A stretch of 5,604 nucleotides of DNA. It comes from Clostridia bacterium. GTDB lineage: Bacteria > Bacillota > Clostridia > Christensenellales > Aristaeellaceae. Shown here in pieces: positions 1 to 4,738 of the stretch. The notes under the pieces are model-generated. The model made no database searches. It was not told the DNA's origin and worked only from the letters and a program-made list of their open reading frames with translations. Position 1 is the first letter of the stretch. Every line of letters starts with the position of its first letter. The stretch lies in NCBI GenBank assembly GCA_017551645.1, contig JAFZLE010000190.1, positions 1 to 5,604 on the forward strand, written 5' to 3'. Position numbers and translations under genes: made by a program.

Positions 1-684
1 CGCCACGAATTCCTTGTCCCCCACCGCGAACTTCTCGATCTCCAGCTCGCTGTTGGTGTACGCCTTGGTGACCCTTATGCCGGTCACTGAGCTCTCCACC
101 GCCGCGTTTATGGTGGCGTTGGACTTGCGCCGGGCGTCGAACGCCGCCCGCATGGGCTTGCGGAAGTGCAGGGTCACGAACACCAGCAGCGGCACGCAGG
201 CGAACACGATGAGCGTCAGGTACGGGTTGATGCTCATCAGGTAAGCGAAGGACAGGATTATCATAACGCTGCTTATAAGCAGGTTTTCCGGGCCGTGGTG
301 AGCAAGCTCGCACACTTCGAACAGGTCGCCGGTCATGCGGGCCATTATGCGTCCGGTCTCATGATTGTCATAGTAGGAGAAGGGCAGCTTTTCCAGGTGG
401 GCAAACAGGTCCCTGCGCATCTGGCTCTGCATCCCCACGCCGATCAGATGGCCGTAATACTGCACGAAGAACCTGAGCAGCATCCTCACCGCGTACAGCG
501 CCAGCACCACGAGCCCCGCGATGACTATGGTGGTGTACATCTTCTGGGGTATGTAGGTGTTGAGCATGTTGCGCGTGATCACGGGATAGACCATGCCTAT
601 GATGGAGATAAGCAGGCTGGCCAGCAGATCCATTGCCAGCAGCTTTCTGTGGGGTCTGTAGTAGGCTATGAAACGCTTAAGCAT
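1..684 (-). CDS. ABC exporter, N-terminal transmembrane domain (partial, C-terminus off the window)
   Basis: The reading frame starts at an ATG (684-682) and stays open for 228 codons to the left edge, so the C-terminal part is missing. An AAGGAG site (690-695) lies 5 nt before the ATG. The protein begins MLKRFIAYYRPHRKLL, a basic cytoplasmic leader. Hydrophobic spans follow near residues 15-36, 53-75, 133-152 and 154-172. Between the second and third is the segment LPFSYYDNHETGRIMARMTGD (residues 100-120), the first intracellular coupling-loop signature of type IV ABC exporters (ABC_membrane family). Residues 190-228 (SNATINAAVESSVTGIRVTK and onward) match the helix that precedes TM5 in these proteins. 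In the family an ATPase domain with Walker A, signature and Walker B motifs follows; it is not visible here. Such proteins export drugs, lipids or peptides as homo- or heterodimers. The substrate cannot be told. The gene has its own promoter, overlapped by an operator-like dyad. Confidence 0.93.
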   Translation of the reverse strand, partial: MLKRFIAYYRPHRKLLAMDLLASLLISIIGMVYPVITRNMLNTYIPQKMYTTIVIAGLVVLALYAVRMLLRFFVQYYGHLIGVGMQSQMRRDLFAHLEKLPFSYYDNHETGRIMARMTGDLFEVCELAHHGPENLLISSVMIILSFAYLMSINPYLTLIVFACVPLLVFVTLHFRKPMRAAFDARRKSNATINAAVESSVTGIRVTKAYTNSELEIEKFAVGDKEFVA

Positions 685-789
685 ACCTTCTCCTTGTACT
701 CTCGCTGTCCGTCGCGGTATTTGAGGCCCGTATGGGGCCCGTGATCCGGCGGGAGCGGGGCTTTGCTGTCCGGATACCGTCAAAATAGT

Positions 790-818
790 TGCGTGTTGCA
801 ATTATATCACAACACGCA
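790..818. promoter_or_regulatory. Probable operator: perfect 9-bp inverted repeat over the exporter -10 box
   Basis: TGCGTGTTG (790-798) and CAACACGCA (810-818) are exact reverse complements separated by 11 bp. The centre of symmetry (804) falls inside the -10 hexamer of the exporter promoter. A dimeric repressor bound here would block RNA polymerase. The arrangement resembles the operators of local repressors (for example MarR or TetR type) that control exporters, but the cognate regulator is not identifiable from this window. The repeat is seen directly; its function as an operator is inferred. Confidence 0.7.
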
Positions 819-829
819 GCCGTTTTCAA
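801..829 (-). promoter_or_regulatory. SigA-type promoter of the ABC exporter gene (extended -10)
   Basis: Read on the minus strand, TTGAAA (829-824) is followed by a 17-bp spacer and a perfect TATAAT (806-801). A TGA immediately before the -10 box gives the TGn extended -10 motif. Transcription should start near 794, leaving a leader of about 110 nt before the ATG at 684. The rest of the 685-898 interval shows no gene, and no convincing T-tracted terminator follows the upstream acyltransferase gene, so some read-through into the exporter is possible. Confidence 0.85.
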
Positions 830-898
830 CTGTTTTAAGGGCGTTTCGCGGGCTTATTTTCCGACGAAGCGTGCGGCGTCTCCCCGCCACGGTCGCTC

Positions 899-2032
899 TT
901 ATTTTATTATGCGGTCCTCGATCTTCGGCCATAAGCGGCATGCGAGCAGCGTGCATTTGCCGGCAAGCTTCACCAGGTGGCGCTTGAGCAGCCTCTCATA
1001 GGCGACCGCGATCGCCAGCGTGCCCGTAAGCACCGCCAAAGTGAGCAGCAGCACCGTAGGCAGGGGCTGTATGCCGGGGAACCGCTCGCGCAGGAGATTG
1101 ACTGCCCAGGGGCGGAAATATCCCCTCACCATGATGTTTTCGTGTATTATGTATATCAGCATGCTGAGACCTGACATGTAGTTTATCGCCGGGCTCCGCA
1201 GCCCCCTGCCTCTCAGCAGGTTAAACAGCGCGAACGCCACTATAACGGGGAAAGGATTAGTGTTCCTTATCCACTTTCCCGGCACCAGCGCGAACAGCTC
1301 GCTGTTCAGCCCGAGGTAGTTGGCTGTAAGCACTATGCCTATCCAGCCAAACACGCCCGCTGCCAGCGCAATTGCGTTTTTGCGGGTGCTCTCGCAGAAG
1401 TCCCGGGCGTATCTTTTGATGTACACCACGTCTATGTACATCACTATCCACAGCACCAGCCGGTTATAGAAGAATACGTCCTCGAAAAAGCCCATGCCGA
1501 AATACATGAGCGTCGCCGCCAGGGCAAGGCGCAGATGCCGCCTTTGGCCCAGACTGCCCAACGCTTTATTCATTATGGGGTGCAGGGGGTAGATGATTAG
1601 GTACGCGCTTATGAACCAGTTCCCCATCATCGAAAAGGGAAACAGGCTGACCAGCAGCGCGCTCCTGCTCACGTCGCCCCCGCGTATCAGCAGGGCAAGC
1701 GCCATAAACACCCATGAGAACAGCCAGTACTCAAACAGTATGGTGAGCCACTTGTGCTTGCGCCAAGTGCGGGAATCCGCCAAAAACCAGGTGCTGGCGA
1801 TTATGAACACGTTATTGCTGAATTTGGCCCCGTACCTGAACAAATTGAGCAGCAACAGCTGGGCGGACCTTGTCGGGACTCCTCCCTCCACAGCGCCGCC
1901 CTCAAGCGGCATCAGCAGGCTCTGACCGTGCAGCGTCAAAGTGCAGTGGCCCAGCACTATCATGAACGCGGCCACTGCCTTGAGCAGTTCGATCCCGGAA
2001 TCCCTTTCGGAAGGCCTGAGCCCGTTATTCAT
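899..2032 (-). CDS. Acyltransferase-3 family integral membrane protein (probable glycan O-acyltransferase)
   Basis: The product is 377 residues with about ten hydrophobic segments, near 13-32, 59-85, 95-116, 137-154, 167-185, 190-205, 219-240, 259-274, 284-300 and 324-347. The N-terminal motif R10-x-S-G-I-E-L-L-K-A-V-A-A-F-M-I-V-L-G-H29 is typical of the acyltransferase-3 family, with the conserved histidine in TM1. Other family-like pieces are NNVFIIASTWFLA (73-85), GNWFISAYLIIYPLHPIMNK (137-156) and MLIYIIHENIMVRGYF (291-306). Members transfer acetyl or other acyl groups to exopolysaccharides, O-antigens, teichoic acids or peptidoglycan. The ATG at 2032 is preferred over an in-frame ATG at 2092: the extra 20 residues there are basic and unlike the family, and would lie over the upstream gene. 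Its start overlaps the isomerase stop by 8 bp (ATGAATAA), with a modest AAAAGG site 12 nt upstream, which suggests translational coupling. The acceptor is unknown. Confidence 0.88.
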   Translation of the reverse strand: MNNGLRPSERDSGIELLKAVAAFMIVLGHCTLTLHGQSLLMPLEGGAVEGGVPTRSAQLLLLNLFRYGAKFSNNVFIIASTWFLADSRTWRKHKWLTILFEYWLFSWVFMALALLIRGGDVSRSALLVSLFPFSMMGNWFISAYLIIYPLHPIMNKALGSLGQRRHLRLALAATLMYFGMGFFEDVFFYNRLVLWIVMYIDVVYIKRYARDFCESTRKNAIALAAGVFGWIGIVLTANYLGLNSELFALVPGKWIRNTNPFPVIVAFALFNLLRGRGLRSPAINYMSGLSMLIYIIHENIMVRGYFRPWAVNLLRERFPGIQPLPTVLLLTLAVLTGTLAIAVAYERLLKRHLVKLAGKCTLLACRLWPKIEDRIIK

Positions 2033-2957
2033 CAGCCAGTTCCGCCTTTTGCATGAAGTATTTGGCCGCCTTGGCCGAAAGGCTGTACGCATCCGTCATA
2101 AGCTCCAAAGGATAAATATGCTGCAGGGTGCCGATCTCCAGGGTCATGGCGCCCTTATAGTTTATCGCCTTCAGGCCCTTGATGAACCTTTCCCAGTCCA
2201 GTATGCCCATATAGGGCGCCACATGCCTGTCTTCCAGGCCGTCGTTGTCATGCACATGCAGGGCCACCACCCTGTCTCCCAGCACCTTAAGGGTGGAATA
2301 CACGTCCTGACCTATCAGCAGGCCGTGGCCCGTGTCGTAGCAGAAACCGAAACGCGTCTCGCCCGCCATGTCGTTCAGCTCGTCCACGTACGCCGCAGCC
2401 TCCATAGGATCCTGGCATATGGCGGAAAAGATCTTGCGCCCCTTGGAGACGAACATGTTTTCCAGGCACACGATCACGTCGTACTTTTTCGCGTCCTCTA
2501 TAAGCGAGGAATAGAAGCGGATGTTCAGGTCCCACTCGTCGTCCGCCTCCAGCTTGTCCGCGTAACCCGGGAAAGCGGGATGCACTATCAGCAGACGGCA
2601 GTCCATCATCTTAAGCAGCGGGAAGCACTTTTTTATGGCTTCCAGCGCGAAGGCGTTGGTGTTCTCGCTGTTCTCTATCTTGGTGTCTATCCAGGACGGG
2701 AAGGGCGCGTGCGCCTGATGGATCTTTATGCCGTACTTGTCCGCCGCCGCTTTAAAGGGGCGGAAAAACTCGGTTATCTCTTCCTGCGGGCGGGTAAAAA
2801 TGATGTCTTCCGTTTCGCCCCGGCGGTACTTCCAGATGTTGCAGTACCAGTCAAAGCCGAAATCCACGCAGTTCATGCCCGCGTCGTGAAACATTTTGAA
2901 GCCCCCGTCGATACCCAGTTTGTCGAAAATGGCGGAGGTACTGGCTCCTATAAGCAT
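2025..2957 (-). CDS. Sugar phosphate isomerase/epimerase, xylose isomerase-like TIM barrel (AP endonuclease 2 family)
   Basis: The protein has 310 residues, the usual length for this family. The ATG at 2957 has a strong GGGAAGGAG site (2966-2974) 8 nt upstream, and the barrel's first strand starts at once (LIGASTSAI). Candidate metal ligands sit at the expected strand ends: H83 (QAHAPF), H126 (LIVHPAF), E166 (VCLENMF), D208 and H211 (CYDTGH), H234 (LHVHDND), D243 and H245 (EDRH), and E274 (TLEIG). Members are cytosolic metal-dependent enzymes that isomerise or epimerise ketoses, sugar phosphates or inositol derivatives; the substrate cannot be deduced. A DNA repair role as in endonuclease IV is less likely, because the motifs HVHDND and GILDWERFI are those of the sugar enzymes. 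The gene follows the regulator gene after 131 bp, where I see no convincing promoter or terminator, and it overlaps the acyltransferase gene by 8 bp. Confidence 0.9.
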   Translation of the reverse strand: MLIGASTSAIFDKLGIDGGFKMFHDAGMNCVDFGFDWYCNIWKYRRGETEDIIFTRPQEEITEFFRPFKAAADKYGIKIHQAHAPFPSWIDTKIENSENTNAFALEAIKKCFPLLKMMDCRLLIVHPAFPGYADKLEADDEWDLNIRFYSSLIEDAKKYDVIVCLENMFVSKGRKIFSAICQDPMEAAAYVDELNDMAGETRFGFCYDTGHGLLIGQDVYSTLKVLGDRVVALHVHDNDGLEDRHVAPYMGILDWERFIKGLKAINYKGAMTLEIGTLQHIYPLELMTDAYSLSAKAAKYFMQKAELADE

Positions 2958-3088
2958 GATCGTTGCTCCTTCCCTTTATGGCGTTTGATTTGCAGTTTAT
3001 CCTATTCACCGCGCCATGCGCGTATTCCTGCCGAAAAACCAATAATCTGCCTCTGCGGACATGGCTGAAAGCTTTCGCGCGGACCGTG

Positions 3089-3688
3089 TTATTTGGAACG
3101 GTGGATCAGCACGAAGCCGCACACGGCTATCGCAGCCAGCTGCAGCACGCCGCCCCCTGCGTAAATGAACGCGGGATTAAGCCTGCCGAAGCACAGCTGC
3201 ACGCTCAGGCAGGCGGTCCACAGGGCAATGGAGAGCGCGCCGAACGCCCAGGCATAGTCCTTCCACATCAGAAACGCCGCGCCGCTTATGCCGAACATCA
3301 CCGGCAGCGCCACTATGAACGCGATCCACGCGTTCTGCATGGCGGGGAATACCGCCCTTAAAAGTATATACGCCGCCAGCGCGCTCAGCATGACTATCGC
3401 CGCCATGGTCAGAAGCACCGCCGCGTGCCTGAGAAGGGGATTTTTTACGGGTTTTTGTTTTTCTGGCGTGATGCCCAGCAGTTCGTCGGGCGTCTTTCCG
3501 TACAGTTCTCCCAGTTTTATGAGCACGCCCACGTCGGGCACGCCCTCTCCCCTTTCCCACTTGGAAACGGATTTGTCGGAATAATTCATTTTTTCGCCCA
3601 GCTCGGTCTGGGTCAGTCCCTTGCGTCTTCTTCCTTCCGCGAGGTTTTTTGCCAGCGCCTCCCGCCACTCTTCGCGGCCGTTTTCCAC
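3089..3688 (-). CDS. XRE-family transcriptional regulator with a four-helix membrane domain
   Basis: The product is 199 residues. Residues 11-70 form a Cro/C1-type helix-turn-helix (LAKNLAEGRRRKGLTQTELGEKMNYSDKSVSKWERGEGVPDVGVLIKLGELYGKTPDELLG is the span), with the SVSKWERG recognition-helix pattern common in Bacillota. A charged linker (74-86) leads to four hydrophobic spans near 88-113, 118-141, 144-166 and 171-195, ending in a short basic tail (HRSK). It is therefore probably anchored in the membrane with the DNA-binding domain in the cytoplasm. The start codon is GTG (3688-3686), supported by an AAAGGGGG site 7 nt upstream; the first in-frame Met (residue 34) would cut the HTH. The sensed signal is unknown. 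The gene has its own consensus promoter and lies divergent to the SGNH hydrolase gene, a position typical of a local regulator. Confidence 0.9.
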   Translation of the reverse strand: MENGREEWREALAKNLAEGRRRKGLTQTELGEKMNYSDKSVSKWERGEGVPDVGVLIKLGELYGKTPDELLGITPEKQKPVKNPLLRHAAVLLTMAAIVMLSALAAYILLRAVFPAMQNAWIAFIVALPVMFGISGAAFLMWKDYAWAFGALSIALWTACLSVQLCFGRLNPAFIYAGGGVLQLAAIAVCGFVLIHRSK

Positions 3689-3695
3689 GCTTTCG

Positions 3696-3703
3696 CCCCC
3701 TTT
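3696..3703 (-). promoter_or_regulatory. Ribosome binding site fixing the GTG start of the XRE regulator
   Basis: On the minus strand AAAGGGGG ends 7 nt before the GTG at 3688. No ATG in this frame precedes the helix-turn-helix, so this site decides the start. Confidence 0.7.
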
Positions 3704-3718
3704 CGGCGCTCTACTGTG

Positions 3719-3757
3719 GGTAGAACGGTTTTTATTTGTGTCTATTCATGGTAGAAC
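3719..3757. repeat. Paired GGTAGAAC direct repeats in the regulator leader, possible autoregulatory operator
   Basis: GGTAGAAC occurs at 3719-3726 and again at 3750-3757, a 31-bp period close to three helical turns, so both copies face the same side of the DNA. The second copy lies in a small perfect dyad, ATGGT-AGA-ACCAT (3748-3760 region), and the first abuts TCTAC-5 bp-GTAGA (3710-3724). The copies fall at about +1 to +8 and +32 to +39 of the predicted regulator transcript, a good position for repression by the regulator itself. The repeats are seen directly; binding is inferred. Confidence 0.5.
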
Positions 3758-3764
3758 CATCTCT

Positions 3765-3792
3765 ATTATACCCCAAATCGGCCTGTTTTCAA
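3765..3792 (-). promoter_or_regulatory. SigA-type promoter of the XRE regulator operon
   Basis: On the minus strand TTGAAA (3792-3787) is followed by a 16-bp spacer and a perfect TATAAT (3770-3765). The predicted start near 3758 gives a leader of about 70 nt before the GTG at 3688. With no clear terminator downstream of the regulator, this promoter may serve the isomerase and acyltransferase genes as well. Confidence 0.85.
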
Positions 3793-3850
3793 GTAAAATC
3801 TCTTCCGGTGCCGTTTTATGCGGAGTAGATTTTCCCGGCGGCATAATAGC

Positions 3851-3879
3851 GTGACAAACCCACGCTCATCATGTAATAT
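3851..3879 (+). promoter_or_regulatory. Probable promoter of the SGNH hydrolase gene
   Basis: GTGACA (3851-3856, five of six matches to TTGACA) is followed by a 17-bp spacer and TAATAT (3874-3879, four of six matches to TATAAT). It faces away from the regulator promoter, with 58 bp between the two -35 boxes. The predicted leader is about 85 nt. The -10 box is weaker than in the other two promoters, and it is flanked by an inverted repeat. Confidence 0.55.
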
Positions 3880-3898
3880 TGAACACAAGATGAGCGTG
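3861..3898. promoter_or_regulatory. Perfect 10-bp inverted repeat flanking the hydrolase -10 box, probable operator
   Basis: CACGCTCATC (3861-3870) and GATGAGCGTG (3889-3898) are exact reverse complements separated by 18 bp. The left arm lies in the promoter spacer, and the right arm begins at about the predicted transcription start. No T-run follows the right arm, so a terminator is unlikely. A repressor dimer, or a pair of dimers, binding the two arms would cover the promoter. The XRE regulator encoded next door is one candidate, but the arms share no sequence with the GGTAGAAC repeats in its own leader. Confidence 0.6.
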
Positions 3899-3971
3899 TG
3901 CTCTGAATTAATCATAACCGATCCGCGCGCCTGCACGGACGCGGTCCAATAGATAAGATCGGAGAAAACCA

Positions 3972-4646
3972 ATGGCAAAGCTGATCACGGTGCTGGGAGA
4001 TTCCATCGCGCGGGGGCTCATGTACGATTCCGCTTCCTCCCGCTACACGGTCTATCCCGATACATACGCATCCAGGCTCAAGAGCCTGGGCTACAGCCTC
4101 AAAAACCTGGCGCGGGTGGGCGGCACCATAGACAACGCGCTGGAGATGTTCGGCAAGTGTGAAAAGCAGCCCGGCGGAAGGCTGGCGATAGAACTTGGCG
4201 GCAACGATTCCGACTTGAATTGGAAGGAAGTCGCGGAAGACCCGGACGTGTACCACGAAGCGAAGATCCCGCTTAAGGAGTTCGGCGAAAAGCTGCGCAG
4301 GCTCATTTCCCTCGCCAGAGCGAGCGAATTAAAGCCCATAGTGGTGACGCCCCTGCCCGTGGTCGCCGAAAGGTACGTCAAGTGGATCTCCAGGGGCCTG
4401 GACGCGGAAAAGATACTCAGGTACCTGGGATCCTGTGAATACATCTACCGCTGGCAGGAAAGGTACGCCCTGGAGGCGCTTAAGACCGCGCTGGCGACGG
4501 ACACGGAGGTGTTCGACCTGCGCAGCCAGTTCCTTTATCAGAGGGACTTTGCGGACTTCATGTGCGAGGACGGCATACATCCCAACCCCGCCGGCCACGC
4601 GCTTATATCCCAGGCGGTCGGCAGCTTCGCCGTGAGCCATGCCTGA
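3972..4646 (+). CDS. SGNH/GDSL-family hydrolase (cytoplasmic esterase or lipase-like)
   Basis: The protein has 224 residues. All four SGNH blocks are present: block I VLGDSIARG with nucleophile S11; block II with G50 in LARVGGT; block III LGGND with G76 and N78; and block V EDGIHPNPAGH with the catalytic D200 and H203. The family hydrolyses ester bonds of lipids, acetylated sugars or thioesters. There is no signal peptide or membrane span, so it probably works in the cytoplasm. The ATG at 3972 follows a GGAG site (3961-3964) at 7 nt, and the GDS motif sits right at the N-terminus as usual. It is the only plus-strand gene, divergent from the regulator operon and convergent with the glycosidase. 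The nearby acyltransferase makes a carbohydrate O-ester a reasonable substrate guess, but nothing in the sequence proves it. Confidence 0.92.
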   Translation: MAKLITVLGDSIARGLMYDSASSRYTVYPDTYASRLKSLGYSLKNLARVGGTIDNALEMFGKCEKQPGGRLAIELGGNDSDLNWKEVAEDPDVYHEAKIPLKEFGEKLRRLISLARASELKPIVVTPLPVVAERYVKWISRGLDAEKILRYLGSCEYIYRWQERYALEALKTALATDTEVFDLRSQFLYQRDFADFMCEDGIHPNPAGHALISQAVGSFAVSHA

Positions 4647-4662
4647 GCACCCTGCAATCTGC

Positions 4663-4701
4663 AAAAACACACAGCCGACCGGTGATATTCCCGGTCGGCT
4701 G
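4663..4701 (-). terminator. Rho-independent terminator between convergent genes
   Basis: CAGCCGACCGG (4672-4682) pairs perfectly with CCGGTCGGCTG (4691-4701) around an 8-nt loop. Read on the minus strand the hairpin is followed by TGTGTTTTT (4671-4663), so it best fits termination of the phosphodiester glycosidase transcript, whose stop codon lies about 37 bp upstream. On the plus strand it follows the hydrolase stop by 25 bp but has only a poor T-tract, so it may act weakly in that direction too. Confidence 0.82.
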
Positions 4702-4738
4702 CGCGCATATTTACGATAGACAAGGCTGCCCGCGCGTA

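Noticed and set aside
166..744. A 192-codon plus-strand open frame opposite the ABC exporter
   Set aside because: Low-complexity His/Gln-rich composition, no ribosome site, and it is the shadow of the exporter's strongly conserved transmembrane domain.
744..775. A 6-bp inverted repeat ATCCGG/CCGGAT in the exporter leader
   Set aside because: Short arms 20 bp apart in GC-rich sequence; no T-run or ribosome-site masking that would indicate attenuation.
836..898. A possible terminator after the acyltransferase gene (GTGGCG/CGCCGC hairpin near 874-893)
   Set aside because: The stem is short with a wobble pair, and the sequence after it has no T-tract on the minus strand.
2033..2092. A longer start for the acyltransferase gene at an ATG at 2092
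   Set aside because: The extra 20 residues are Arg-rich, overlap the isomerase coding end, and do not resemble the N-terminus of the acyltransferase-3 family.
1941..3068. A 375-codon plus-strand open frame antisense to the isomerase gene
   Set aside because: It lies over a minus-strand gene with clear motifs and ribosome site, has no family-like motif of its own and is rich in His, Arg and Val as expected for the complement of a GC-rich gene.
3067..3076. The palindrome GAAAGCTTTC after the regulator stop codon
   Set aside because: Has no loop and no following T-run, so it is not a terminator, and a 10-bp palindrome alone does not support an operator call.
3795..3833. A 7-bp inverted repeat AAAATCT/AGATTTT between the two divergent -35 boxes
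   Set aside because: Short, AT-rich and 25 bp apart, so chance is a fair explanation; kept only as a note because of its position.
3923..3944. A small CCGCG/CGCGG hairpin in the SGNH hydrolase leader
   Set aside because: Only five pairs in GC-rich sequence, with no riboswitch-like conserved core or anti-terminator that I can recognise.
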